A stretch of 64,000 bases of DNA from Dallia pectoralis (GCA_029465975.1 CM055737.1:18258706-18322705), one strand, 5' to 3'; shown: positions 35,339 to 46,857, counted from the stretch's first letter. Notes: generated by a model not told the origin, from the letters alone. Program-made: numbers and translations.

Positions 35339-35938
35339 CTTAACAAAGTAATCCGTATTTTTTCCAAAACAGGCTACATATCCTAAAGAGCGATATAATT
35401 TTTTTTTTTTTTTTTAAAAATAATAGGCCAGGACTGTCTTTGGAGATATGTGATTCTATACAGAATTTTGAAACTCAAGGACCTACAAATGCTGAATTGG
35501 GACAATGTTGGACGACAGTTTGACAACGGTTTTGATAAATTAACAAAATAGGCTCGTTAATTTTGCCTTAATTCGTAAGGTTATTGTAAGATTTTAAACT
35601 TGGCTTAAAAATGGAAAACAGTACTTCTAATCGGGTATTTGTTGATTTTGGTCTGGTAAAACGTGCACGTCAGGAATTATTAATTTCTGCAGCTCCAATC
35701 CTCCTCAACAAATGGGTGAGTGGAGAGCGCCAGACTGGAGCAATATTTACCTGTATGAAGTGTTAATACCTGTGTACAGTAGGAATAAAATGCTGTTCAA
35801 TATAGGTTATCTGGGTGCGGTGAGACAGCTCGGTTATTCAGGATATCTCACTTAAAAGAACTGACGAGTTCATTAACACATATAGGACACTTCATTATAT
35901 GCTAAAATTAGATTTTCGTCTTAAATATTGATAACAAC
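35339..35938 (+). other. Leader region of the LTR element
   Basis: Non-coding leader between the primer-binding site and the first Gag frame, with a T-run near 35400-35415. The packaging signal usual for such leaders cannot be identified by eye. Confidence 0.6.
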
Positions 35939-36382
35939 ATGGGTAATTACATGTGTATTGGTAAACCTTCGGTGGATACTGAACGTTACGTTGTTGGACC
36001 GGCTAAAATAATGACAGACAAATACGGAGACTGGACATGCGAACAATTAGACCTGTGGGAGTTATTGGGATTTCCTGCGGATGGCAGTTTTAGTCAGAGA
36101 CAGATACTGTTGTTGAAAGACAAGTTGGAGGATTTTGAACAGGGTAAAATTAAGGTTTCACGGGGTAATCGGCAGAAAGTAGATTGGAAGGCATATAATA
36201 AGTGGAGAGAGCAGACTGATATACGGGCTAAGCGGTGTAGCACGGGGCTTGTTAATCGGTGTGTTCTAGCTTGTCCCAACCAGGTTGATGCTGCCTGTCC
36301 TCCTGCTGACCGACCCCACCCTATCGCGGCGTTACCACAACAGCCCCAGCGGTACCAACTATGCCAACAGCATCGGACCTGA
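35939..36382 (+). pseudogene. gag: Gag N-terminal (matrix-like) reading frame, 147 codons
   Basis: Starts MGNYMC, with a glycine at position 2 as in N-myristoylated retroviral matrix proteins. It continues with a basic, Lys/Arg-rich stretch (about residues 60-100) and a Pro-rich tail. The frame closes at 36382 and the Gag sequence goes on in a frame offset by one base, open from 36310. Matrix role is inferred from position and the N-terminal motif. The break is most simply an indel. Confidence 0.75.
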
Positions 36383-37500
36383 TGGAAAACATTCGCGGAG
36401 GAGGACTCTACCCATCCGTATTCGGCCTCCACAGAGTTTCACACGCCGCTGAGAGGACCCAGAGTACCACTGCGGCCTGTCCCAGAGAACAACACAGCAT
36501 TGATGCCGGGCAATTCCCTATGGTGGAGGTAGCCAACCCAGCTGGTGGAGGAGACACGGATAACCCAGCGACTATACTAGTCTACAGACCGTGGTCACCC
36601 GCCGACCTGAGAGACGTGGCTTCTACACTACCTGACCCAGAAACAGAAGGTGGAGAGGAATTTGTCCGTGTGTTTCTACAGATCGTGAATCAATATAGAC
36701 CGACCTCTGTGGAGATTGAAACAATTTTGATGAAGGCCTTGCAACTAAAATGGGGGAGAGTGAAAAGAAACTGGCCTAGCGAGAGAAACATTATGTTCAA
36801 TTGGGATGCGCACTCTGACTACCGGAGTGCTGTGGAACAGCTGAGCACTGGACTTATCGCTGCTTTTCCTAAGCGAATGAACTGGGAAAAGATCGCTGAT
36901 TGTAAACAGACACTGGGCGAGAAAGTTTCAGACTACAGGAATAGACTCGAAAAAGCTTTTGAATTACACAGCGGAATGGGAAAGAGACCGGACGGTGATG
37001 AAGAGTCGGCCTGGGAGCAACAGTGTAAAATGAGGTTAGTTGCAGGCCTTCTACCAGACATTAGGAAGCACATTCAAAACCACTGTGTAGACCTGGATGA
37101 GGGTCGCATGGAAACCGTCTGGCCGTATTTTAAGCACGCTGAAAGAGTCTACGAGGACCAGCTGTACAAACAGACCGAAGAAAGACGGGAGCGTGAAACG
37201 CAAATTCAGATGGCCCAACTGGAGTTCTACAGCAGAGGCTACTCAGGAGGGAGACGGAGACGGAGAGCAAGCAGGAGAGGACAATACAGACACCAGGGTG
37301 ATAACTCCAGCCAAAGTCCCAACTCTGATAGCTGTTTCAACTGTGGTGCATTTGGACACTGGGCTCGTGACTGCACTGTGCCGGACACTAGAGACTATTA
37401 CCATGGGAACAGAGACAGTATGGGAGACGGTGATGGCACAACAGCAGACAACGAAATGGAGCGTCACAGGACCCATGGCTGCCACGGACGGGGGTACTGA
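36361..37500 (+). CDS. gag: Gag capsid and nucleocapsid region, 379 codons
   Basis: A long open frame with retroviral Gag layout. A Pro/Ser-rich start is followed by a capsid-like helical region (about residues 85-270, with DPETEGGEEFVRVFLQIVNQ and LGEKVSDYRNRLEKAFELHS). A highly charged segment with an RRRRR run follows near residue 300. At residues 325-338 is one CCHC zinc knuckle (C325, C328, H333, C338; CX2CX4HX4C), which binds genomic RNA during packaging. The frame overlaps the upstream matrix-like frame, so the methionine at 36361 may not be the natural start. A stop ends it, and no protease or polymerase follows in any frame. Confidence 0.85.
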   Translation: MPTASDLMENIRGGGLYPSVFGLHRVSHAAERTQSTTAACPREQHSIDAGQFPMVEVANPAGGGDTDNPATILVYRPWSPADLRDVASTLPDPETEGGEEFVRVFLQIVNQYRPTSVEIETILMKALQLKWGRVKRNWPSERNIMFNWDAHSDYRSAVEQLSTGLIAAFPKRMNWEKIADCKQTLGEKVSDYRNRLEKAFELHSGMGKRPDGDEESAWEQQCKMRLVAGLLPDIRKHIQNHCVDLDEGRMETVWPYFKHAERVYEDQLYKQTEERRERETQIQMAQLEFYSRGYSGGRRRRRASRRGQYRHQGDNSSQSPNSDSCFNCGAFGHWARDCTVPDTRDYYHGNRDSMGDGDGTTADNEMERHRTHGCHGRGY

Positions 37501-39825
37501 CGGTCAGAGGGGACGGGCAGGAAAACATCAACCCGGTGAGATCAAACCATTGTGATTCCTGTAATTAGTTAATTATGTCAGTATTTACAGTAAAAGTAAT
37601 TTTGTTCGGATGTTAAGTGAAGACTTGTTTATTCTGAGTGTTGAGTTGCTATGCAGACGTATGGTTGTGTGAGATTTTCGTTCCACTGGGGAGGAGTACC
37701 GGTGTCTTGGCACTATGCTTACGCTTAAAGTTAGGTGTTTAGCGTAGTGTAGCGTACATTGCGTATCGCCTGATAAACGGGGTTTGTCAGGTCCGTGCAG
37801 CTCGGGAGCGTGACTGGACCCATGATGGTTGATTTCTCATTGTCCCTAGTTTACCGGTTACAACTAGGGACTGCATATATAGCTACTGTCAGGGTAAATT
37901 CTCAGTAGAAATCAGCTCATTGTTAGTGAGAGGTCTTATTTTTCGCTGTCCAGGTTCGTTCGTACGCGTACGCAAATATCATATTAAAATGACCTATAGG
38001 TGTGATTCATGCATGATCTGGGGTAAAGCTTCATGAAGTTGGGACAGGGGTCCCAGGCCAAAGTTTTGTCGACACATTTATTTTCAGGTTTTCCTGTGCA
38101 CGAGGAATTCCTATTTTATTGTATTATTTGTCTTAGGCATTATGTAACATCTGCGCTAATGACATAATTAAGAGTATTTCCGATTATAACTCTGCATGTT
38201 TTACCTGGAATACTATATGTTCCATTTTGTTTGTTTTGTAGGAGGACTACATTCTAGGTTATAGGGAGATTATATTCTAGTTATATGCTATGGTTATTCG
38301 TTTTGTGAAGTTGAATAAGGACATTTGGATTTGTTCCTATAAATGTTGGCATGATGATATAATGAATGACCATGTGGGTTAAGTGTATTTCTGATACACC
38401 CTTTTATTGTTATTATTGGCTTTTGGCTATTTTGAGTAACATATTTTAAGACATTCTGAGTTCTTGATTGTTAAAAGGGCAGAAAGTTAACTGTAACTCT
38501 GTGTCTGCCTGTCTAGAGATGGTTTCTGTTAATTTAGGGGTGTTTATGAACTTTTCTCTGACCCTCCCTGGGGTGCTTCTCTGGCTCAAAAGAGGGGGCA
38601 CACCCAACTTGTTTATTTAGAGGGGGGGCTGGTTTAGTGTGTGATTGTGAGGTGGCTCAGCCCAGAGCTAACAGATGGCTGGTCATAAACCATATTTTAG
38701 TCATGTGTTTTATCTTAGATAAATTTAACAAGTTTGTCTATGACAGTTAGTTTGTTTTCTCCATTGTTGATGAACTGAAGGAGAAAACAAGAGGGGAAGT
38801 GACGTAATAAACATATTCAAGAATATAGCATTTGTTAAATTTGGATTTCAGGCAATTGAAGTGTTTAATTTGATAGAATGTCTAAACATTTGAATGATTG
38901 AGGGAATAGCTATTACAAATGTATTTGGCTTAGCAAAATTAAATCTGAGCAGTGAACACAATGTAATTATATTGTTAAAGATGTTAACTGACACATGGAA
39001 TGCAATAACTGTTTGCAGGTTGTGTCGCATTAAAAATCAACAGGTTGGACCATGAACAACTGGAGCAGAGCATCTGAGCCCTACCCCCACGCACACACAA
39101 ACACACATATATCAGAAGCTAACTGAATGACTTTAGGTACAGACCACAGAAAAGGTCAAACCAGAACCAAGGAAAAACGTGTCATCCAGACCACAAAGAA
39201 GGCAATTACTAAATTGTGTGAATGTTATTGTACACTTTTCAAGGAAGTTATGGACTGTAAAGAGAAAAAGGTGAACATGTTGCAGATTTCAGAAATTATC
39301 TTGAACGTCGGTTTGAGTTGTACAAAGGAAAAACAAGAACATTGAACACACACATATTGCATCTCTGGACTATTAAAGAATGGCCACTGTTTGGCCACAC
39401 TCATTAAAGACGTTGAAGGAGCCTACCAGAGCTGAGAAGATGGAAAAGGAAAATTTATACACTCACACCATGATTAAAATCTTCATTTCTGATGATCAAA
39501 GAGTGCCAACATATTTACTGATGTTTTCTTAATGATTAGTTCCTCACACACTAGATGGAGGACTAGAAATCCAGAATATGAAAATGACACTGTTGAATGT
39601 TGCTAAGTACTGTACTGACATTGGATTATTTCAATTGATTGTGTATTATGTTTGGTAAAATTATTTTTCTTAACAGGTTACAGTTTCAGACGTATGACAG
39701 TGGTGGGTCCATATATTCCTGATTGGTTATGAGTAATTATTAAGCTTGAGTGAACTAAAATTTAGAGTTGACACTCTTAAATTGTTTAACATGATTAAGG
39801 GTTTATAATGTTAAAAAGGGCAGAT
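37501..39825 (+). other. Non-coding 3' interior of the LTR element
   Basis: About 2.3 kb without pol or env similarity. The longest frame (39127-39345, 72 codons, Lys-rich) has no recognisable domain. A TTAAAAGGGCAGA motif near 38471 resembles TTAAAAAGGGCAGAT at 39811-39825 just before the 3' LTR, the likely but short polypurine tract. This region may be foreign sequence that replaced pol-env. Confidence 0.65.
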
Positions 39826-40542
39826 TGTTATGGAATTTTATGATCACTCAAGAAGTTTATTAACATGTAAGTCCTATAGATGTTGTTTAGGCCAAAAGGC
39901 ACAGAGGAAAGAATGTTTAGGATAAAGTTTCATGATAGGGGACACATGTCTATTGACCTATTGACCTCAAGAAAGGTCCTGGGAAGGAAATAGATGTCAC
40001 TAAGTAACTTTGCGGCTTGGCTTGGCAAAGTATGGAATTGTATGGGCCTTTGTCTGTTAAGAAAAACAAAGATAGTTGACCTCCTCCTTAAGTTCATAAG
40101 GCAATGACCTGGTGGTTATCTGATGAACACATGTGGTCTCCACTCATACTGCTTGAGGCACAGGGGTCAGGTTTTGACATCCCCCCTTGTGCCAATCAAA
40201 CTGTCCTGCCTACTTCTGAGGATACATCTGTCTTCCATCAATACTGTGTGTCAAGTATGTGAGTTACTGATTCTCCATAAATACTGTGTGAACTTCTATC
40301 TCATCAGGTCAGTCTGATCCAGCACAGGTTATTGTCCTGTTGTCTGATGAAGACTTTCCTCAAACCTATTCTTTAAGCTTGCTATAGGGATTGATCTGAT
40401 CAATGCAAAAGCTTAAACCTGTATTTGAGAAATGGTTTCTTACTTGCAATTAAACCTGTTAAAAGTGTCAGACTGTAACATACTCTCGTGCGTCTTACTT
40501 TAAGTTCGAATTCAGCGATTAAAGTCTAAAATTTCCACGACA
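39826..40542 (+). repeat. 3' LTR
   Basis: 717 bp, the same length as the 5' LTR. Differences seen: C for T in GTAAGTC(C/T)TATAG and A for C in ATGTG(A/C)GTTA. Confidence 0.95.
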
Positions 40543-40655
40543 AAATACAAACACTATAAAAAATACAAAATTTCTTGTAAACATCTTTCCCTTATTGCAA
40601 CCCACAATAATCCTGATGTGCTGCTGTAAACAATTGGACAATAGTTTTTAGTGGT

Positions 40656-40726
40656 GGCTCGTTGGTCCAAGGTAAGGATTCTCGCATCCGGTGCAAGAGG
40701 TCCCGGATTCATTCCCGGACGAGCCC
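40656..40726 (+). pseudogene. tRNA-Pro-like, CCG anticodon, type B
   Basis: Loop ATCCGGT, mismatched stem GCAAG, short T-arm. Its spacer variants (AATTGCGCTAGC, TACTGTATT, AATAATTAATG) match the minus-strand copy at 51474. Confidence 0.8.
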
Positions 40727-41044
40727 AGTGGTATATGGTCAAAATCCATTCCTCAATGGTGTCTGGATTGTCGATCCAGCAGAGTCCGTTATGGCCACAT
40801 TGTCTGCCGCTCTTAGGAATTGCGCTAGCGACAAACCACCTTCTCCAAATATACTGTATTTTTTATTAAAATGTATAATCAATAATTAATGAGAAACAAA
40901 CAAAACCACACGGTCGGATATAAGGAGAGGAAATAAATACACTACAGAAAATTTCCAAAATGGCTTGAAAACATCTTGCCCCTAACACAACCCACAATAA
41001 TCTTGATGTGCTGCCGTAAAAAAATTCAAAATCATTTTTGTAGT

Positions 41045-41116
41045 GGCTTGTTGGTCTAGGGGTATGATTCTCGCTTTGGGTGCGAGAGGTCCCGGGTTCA
41101 AATCCCGGACGAGCCC
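41045..41116 (+). tRNA. trnap-ugg: tRNA-Pro (UGG), type A
   Basis: Intact, with GGCTTGT acceptor (one U-G pair). Consensus B box and T5 terminator. Confidence 0.93.
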
Positions 41117-41492
41117 AGTGGTATTTTTATATTCAGTGCAGTCGGACAGTGACTCCATCAATCTGGTCGAAATCCATTCCTCAATGGTGTCTGGAGTGAT
41201 GATCTAGCAGCGCCTATTTTGTCCACATTGTCTGTCGCTCATAGGAGTTTTGCTAGCGACAAACCACCCCACCTTCTCTAATTGTTTTTCACTTTTAATT
41301 AAATTGTATAGTCAATATTTAATGATAAACAAAAAAAAACCCACACGGTCGGATATAATGGTGACTGGATAAGGAGAGGAAATACAAACACTATAAAAAA
41401 TACAAAATGTCTTGTAAACATCTTTCCCTTATTGCAACCCACAATAATCCTGATGTGCTGCTGTAAACAATTGGACAATAGCTTTTAGTTGT

Positions 41493-41563
41493 GGCTCGTT
41501 GGTCCAGGGGAAGGATTCTCGCTTCCGGTGCGAGAGGTCCCGTATTCATTCCCGGACGAGCCC
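41493..41563 (+). pseudogene. tRNA-Pro-like, CCG anticodon, type B
   Basis: Perfect anticodon stem. T-arm reads CCCGTATTCATTCC. Confidence 0.8.
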
Positions 41564-41895
41564 AGTGGTATATGGTCAAAATCCATTTCTCAATGGTGTC
41601 TGGATTGTCGATCCAGCAGAGTCCGTTATGGCCACATTGTCTGCCGCTCTTAGGAATTTTGCTAGCGACAAACCACTTTCTCCAAATATACTTTATTTTT
41701 TATTAAAATGTATAATCAATATTTAATGAGAAACAAACAAAACCACACGGTCGAATATAGTGGTGACTGGATAAGGAGAGGAAATAAATACACTACAGAA
41801 AATTTACAAAATGGCTTGAAAACATCTTGCCCCTAACACAACCCACAATAATCTTGATGTGCTGCCGTAAAAAAATTCAAAATTTCTTTTACAGT

Positions 41896-41966
41896 GGCTT
41901 GTTGGTCTAGGGGTATGATTCTCGCTTTGGGTGCGAGAGGTCCCGGATTCATTCCCGGACGAGCCC
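41896..41966 (+). pseudogene. A/B hybrid tRNA-Pro (UGG, short T-arm)
   Basis: Same crossover as 33467. No B box. Confidence 0.82.
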
Positions 41967-42317
41967 AGTGGTATATGGTCAAAATCCATTCCTCAATGGT
42001 GTCTGGATTGTCGATCCAGCAGAGTCCGTTATGGCCACATTGTCTGCCGCTCTTAGGAATTTCGCTAGCGACAAACCACCTTCTCCAAATATACTTTATT
42101 TTTTATTAAAATGTATAATCAATATTTAATGAGAAACAAACAAAACCACACGGTCGAATATAGTGGTGACGGTCGAATATAGTGGTGACTGGATAAGGAG
42201 AGGAAATAAATACACTACAGAAAATTTACAAAATGGCTTGAAAACATCTTGCCCCTAACACAACCCACAATAATCTTGATGTGCTGCCGTAAAAAAATTC
42301 TAAATTTCTTTTACAGT

Positions 42318-42388
42318 GGCTTGTTGGTCTAGGGGTATGATTCTCGCTTTGGGTGCGAGAGGTCCCGGATTCATTCCCGGACGAGCCC
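42318..42388 (+). pseudogene. A/B hybrid tRNA-Pro (UGG, short T-arm)
   Basis: Tandem neighbour of the preceding hybrid, 422 bp further on. Confidence 0.82.
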
Positions 42389-42730
42389 AGTGGTATATGG
42401 TCAAAATCCATTCCTCAATGGTGTCTGGATTGTCGATCCAGCAGAGTCCGTTATGGCCACATTGTCTGCCGCTCTTAGGAATTTCGCTAGCGACAAACCA
42501 CCTTCTCCAAATATACTTTATTTTTTATTAAAATGTATAATCAATATTTAATGAGAAACAAACAAAACCAACCGAATATAGTGGTGACTGGATATAAATA
42601 TCTTTTACAGGAGAGGAAATAAATACACTACAGAAAATTTCCAAAATGGCTTGAAAACATCTTGCCCCTAACACAACCCACAATAATCTTGATGTGCTGC
42701 CGTAAAAAAATTCAAAATTTCTTTTACAGT

Positions 42731-42801
42731 GGCTTGTTGGTTTAGGGGTATGATTCTCGCTTTGGGTGCGAGAGGTCCCGGATTCATTCCCGGACGAGCC
42801 C
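42731..42801 (+). pseudogene. A/B hybrid tRNA-Pro (UGG, short T-arm)
   Basis: Third hybrid in a row, with GGTTTAGG in the D-arm. Confidence 0.82.
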
Positions 42802-43119
42802 AGTGGTATATGGTCAAAATCCATTCCTCAGTGGTGTCTGGATTGTCGATCCAGCAGAGTCCGTTATGGCCACATTGTCTGCCGCTCTTAGGAATTTCGC
42901 TAGCGACAAACCACCTTCTCCAAATATACTTTATTTTTTATTAAAATGTATAATCAATATTTAATGAGAAACAAACAAAACCACACGGTCGGATATAAGG
43001 AGAGGAAATAAATACACTACAGAAAATTTCCAAAATGGCTTGAAAACATCTTGCCCCTAACACAACCCACAATAATCTTGATGTGCTGCCGTAAAAAAAT
43101 TCAAAATCATTTTTACAGT

Positions 43120-43202
43120 GGCTCGTTGGTCTAGGGGTATGATTCTCGCTTTGGGTGCAATATTTAATGAGAGGTTCCCGGGTACAAATCCCGGACGAGC
43201 CC
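43120..43202 (+). pseudogene. tRNA-Pro interrupted by a spacer-like insertion
   Basis: AATATTTAATGA, a piece of the normal spacer, sits in the 3' anticodon stem. The T-loop also reads GGTACAAATCC. Cannot fold. Confidence 0.85.
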
Positions 43203-43576
43203 AGTGTTATATTTATATTCAGTGCAGTCGGACAGTGACTAAATCAATCTGGTCGAAATCCATTCCTCAATGGTGTCTGGAGTGATGATCTAGCAGCGCC
43301 TATTTTGTCCACATTGTCTGTCGCTCTTAGGAATTTTGCTAGCGACAAACCACCCCACCTTCTCTAATTGTTTTTCACTTTTTATTAAATTTTATAGTCA
43401 ATATTTAATGAGAAACAAACAAAACCACATGGTTGGATATAATGGTGACTGGATAAAGAGAGGAAATACAAACACTATAAAAAATACAAAATTTCTTGTA
43501 AACATCTTTCCCTTATTGCAACCCACAATAATCCTGATGTGCTGCTGTAAACAATTGGACAATAGTTTTTAGTGGT

Positions 43577-43647
43577 GGCTCGTTGGTCCAAGGTAAGGAT
43601 TCTCGCATCCGGTGCAAGAGGTCCCGGATTCATTCCCGGACGAGCCC
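43577..43647 (+). pseudogene. tRNA-Pro-like, CCG anticodon, type B
   Basis: Loop ATCCGGT, near copy of 40656. Its spacer has lost the GCTAGCG part of the hairpin. Confidence 0.8.
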
Positions 43648-44163
43648 AGTGGTATATGGTCAAAATCCATTCCTCAATGGTGTCTGGATTGTCGATCCAG
43701 CAGAGTCCGTTATGGCCACATTGTCTGCCGCTCTTAGGAATTTAGCGACAAACCACCTTCTCCAAATATACTTTTTTTTTATTAAAATGTATAATCAATA
43801 TTTAATGAGAAACAAACAAAACCACACGGTCGGATATAAGGAGAGGAAATAAATACACTACAGAAAATTTCCAAAATGGCTTGAAAACTCTTGCAAATAA
43901 TCTTGATGTGCTTTATTTTTTTTATTAAAATGTATAAAAATCAATATTGTCGATTAATGAGAAAAACCAAAATATACTTTATTTTTTAAAAATGTATAAT
44001 CAATATTTAATGAGAAACAAACAAAACCACGGTCGGATATAAGGAGAGGAAATAAATACACTACAGAAAATTTACAAAATGGCTTGAAAACATCTTGCCC
44101 CTAACACAACCCACAATAATCTTGATGTGCTGCCGTAAAAAAAATCAAAATCATTTTTACAGT

Positions 44164-44234
44164 GGCTCGTTGGTCTAGGGTATGATTCTCGCTTTGGGTG
44201 CGAGAGGTCCCGGGTTCAAATCCCGGACGAGCCC
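44164..44234 (+). tRNA. trnap-ugg: tRNA-Pro (UGG), type A
   Basis: One G fewer in the D-loop, otherwise intact with B box. No T4 run downstream. Confidence 0.85.
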
Positions 44235-44610
44235 AGTGTTATATTTATATTCAGTGCAGTCGGACAGTGACTAAATCAATCTGGTCGAAATCCATTCCTC
44301 AATGGTGTCTGGAGTGATGATCTAGCAGCGCCTATTTTGTCCACATTGTCTGTCGCTCTTAGGAATTTTGCTAGCGACAAACCACCCCACCTTATCTAAT
44401 TGTTTTTCACTTTTTATTAAATTGTATAGTCAATATTTAATGATAAACAAAAAAAAACCCACACGGTCGGATATAATGGTGACTGGATAAGGAGAGGAAA
44501 TACAAACACTATAAAAAATACAAAATGTCTTGTAAACATCTTTCCCTTATTGCAACCCACAATAATCCTGATGTGCTGCTGTAAACAATTGGACAATAGC
44601 TTTTAGTTGT

Positions 44611-44681
44611 GGCTCGTTGGTCCAGGGGAAGGATTCTCGCTTCCGGTGCGAGAGGTCCCGTATTCATTCCCGGACGAGCCC
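44611..44681 (+). pseudogene. tRNA-Pro-like, CCG anticodon, type B
   Basis: Identical to the copy at 41493, as is the flanking spacer, indicating duplication of a multi-monomer block. Confidence 0.8.
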
Positions 44682-45012
44682 AGTGGTATATGGTCAAAAT
44701 CCATTTCTCAATGGTGTCTGGATTGTCGATCCAGCAGAGTCCGTTATGGCCACATTGTCTGCCGCTCTTAGGAATTTTGCTAGCGACAAACCACTTTCTC
44801 CAAATATACTTTATTTTTTATTAAAATGTATAATCAATATTTAATGAGAAACAAACAAAACCACACGGTCGAATATAGTGGTGACTGGATAAGGAGAGGA
44901 AATAAATACACTACAGAAAATTTACAAAATGGCTTGAAAACATCTTGCCCCTAACACAACCCACAATAATCTTGATGTGCTGCCGTAAAAAATTCTAAAT
45001 TTCTTTTACAGT

Positions 45013-45083
45013 GGCTTGTTGGTCTAGGGGTATGATTCTCGCTTTGGGTGCGAGAGGTCCCGGATTCATTCCCGGACGAGCCC
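45013..45083 (+). pseudogene. A/B hybrid tRNA-Pro (UGG, short T-arm)
   Basis: Follows a type B copy, as at 41896. Confidence 0.82.
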
Positions 45084-45414
45084 AGTGGTATATGGTCAAA
45101 ATCCATTCCTCAATGGTGTCTGGATTGTCGATCCAGCAGAGTCCGTTATGGCCACATTGTCTGCCGCTCTTAGGAATTTCGCTAGCGACAAACCACCTTC
45201 TCCAAATATACTTTATTTTTTATTAAAATGTATAATCAATATTTAATGAGAAACAAACAAAACCACACGGTCGAATATAGTGGTGACTGGATAAGGAGAG
45301 GAAATAAATACACTACAGAAAATTTACAAAATGGCTTGAAAACATCTTGCCCCTAACACAACCCACAATAATCTTGATGTGCTGCCGTAAAAAATTCTAA
45401 ATTTCTTTTACAGT

Positions 45415-45485
45415 GGCTTGTTGGTCTAGGGGTATGATTCTCGCTTTGGGTGCGAGAGGTCCCGGATTCATTCCCGGACGAGCCC
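45415..45485 (+). pseudogene. A/B hybrid tRNA-Pro (UGG, short T-arm)
   Basis: Second hybrid of this run. Confidence 0.82.
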
Positions 45486-45801
45486 AGTGGTATATGGTCA
45501 AAATCCATTCCTCAATGGTGTCTGGATTGTCGATCCAGCAGAGTCCGTTATGGCCACATTGTCTGCCGCTCTTAGGAATTTCGCTAGCGACAAACCACCT
45601 TCTCCAAATATACTTTTTTTTTAATTAAAATGTATAATCAATATTTAATGAGAAACAAACAAAACCACACGGTCGGATATAAGGAGAGGAAATAAATACA
45701 CTACAGAAATTTCCAAAATGGCTTGAAAACATCTTGCCCCTAACACAACCCACAATAATCTTGATGTGCTGCCGTAAAAAATTCAAAATTTCTTTTACAG
45801 T

Positions 45802-45944
45802 GGCTTGTTGGTTTAGGGGGTATGATTCTCGCTTTGGGTGCGAGAGGTCCCTATAAAAAATACAAAATTTCTTGTAAACATCTTTCCCTTATTGCAACCC
45901 ACAATAATCCTGATGTGCTGCTGGATTCATTCCCGGACGAGCCC
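45802..45944 (+). pseudogene. Hybrid tRNA-Pro split by ~72 nt of array spacer
   Basis: The 5' part ends at GAGAGGTCCC (about 45851). A spacer segment that normally precedes type B genes (TATAAAAAATACAAAATTTC to GTGCTGCTG) intervenes, and the 3' part resumes at GATTCATTCCCGG. Confidence 0.85.
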
Positions 45945-46261
45945 AGTGGTATATGGTCAAAATCCATTCCTCAGTGGTGTCTGGATTGTCGATCCAGCAG
46001 AGTCCGTTATGGCCACATTGTCTGCCGCTCTTAGGAATTTCGCTAGCGACAAACCACCTTCTCCAAATATACTTTATTTTTTATTAAAATGTATAATCAA
46101 TAATTAATGAGAAACAAACAAAACCACACGGTCGGATATAAGGAGAGGAAATAAATACACTACAGAAAATTTCCAAAATGGCTTGAAAACATCTTGCCCC
46201 TAACACAACCCACAATAATCTTGATGTGCTGCCGTAAAAAATTCAAAATCATTTTTACAGT

Positions 46262-46333
46262 GGCTCGTTGGTCTAGGGGTATGATTCTCGCTTTGGGTGC
46301 GAGAGGTCCCGGGTTCAAATCCCGGACGAGCCC
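46262..46333 (+). tRNA. trnap-ugg: tRNA-Pro (UGG), type A
   Basis: Perfect reference cloverleaf with T5 terminator. LINE copy A is inserted in its downstream spacer. Confidence 0.95.
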
Positions 46334-46857
46334 AGTGTTATTTTTATATTCAGTGCAGTCGGACAGTGACTCCATCAATCTGGTCGAAATCCATTCCTCA
46401 ATGGTGTCTGGAGTGATGATCTAGCAGCGCCTATTTTGTCCACATTGTCTGTCACTTGGAGTAAGGACTCATTCCCTACCCGGAGTAGGCACTCCACCGG
46501 TTTCCTGCTGAGAGTCATGGCCTCAGATTTAGAGGTGCTAACCCTCATCCCAGCCGCTTCACACTCGGCTGCGGACCCGATCCAGTGAGTGCTGAAGGTC
46601 ACCGACCGATGAGGCCATCAGGACCACATCATCCGCAAAAAGCAGTGATGTGACCATCAGCCCACCGAGCGGGAACCCCTCCCCCCATGACTACGCCTTG
46701 ATATCCTGTCCATGAATATTACAAACAGGATTGGTGACAAAGCGCAGCCCTGGCGGAGGCCAACCCCCACCTGGAACGAATCCGACTTACTGCCGAGGAC
46801 ACGGACACAGCTCATGCTTTGAGCGTACAGGGTGGATGGCCCTGAGAAGAGACCCCC

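Larger units (their letters stand above)
34600..40542 (+). mobile_element. Young gag-only LTR element (endogenous retrovirus-like)
   Basis: A 5.94 kb element flanked by a 4 bp target duplication AAAT (34596-34599 and 40543-40546), inserted in the spacer of a tRNA-Pro monomer. Two 717 bp LTRs begin TG and end CA and differ at only two positions that I see, so insertion was recent. A tRNA-Pro-like primer-binding site follows the 5' LTR. The interior encodes only Gag-like sequence in two frames, followed by about 2.3 kb without pol or env. It must depend on proteins in trans, or is a dead deletion derivative. The host is probably a fish, and this is an endogenous element, not an intact virus. 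Confidence 0.93.
40543..46453 (+). repeat. tRNA-Pro tandem array, block 3b (plus strand)
   Basis: Fourteen monomers of types A, B and hybrid. A duplicated GGTCGAATATAGTGGTGAC occurs at 42160-42190, and 43880-44010 is a scrambled spacer built of short misordered pieces of the normal spacer. It ends at the target-site duplication of LINE copy A. Confidence 0.92.

Noticed and set aside
39127..39345. 72-codon Lys-rich frame in the LTR element
   Set aside because: No similarity to accessory or envelope proteins that I can recognise.
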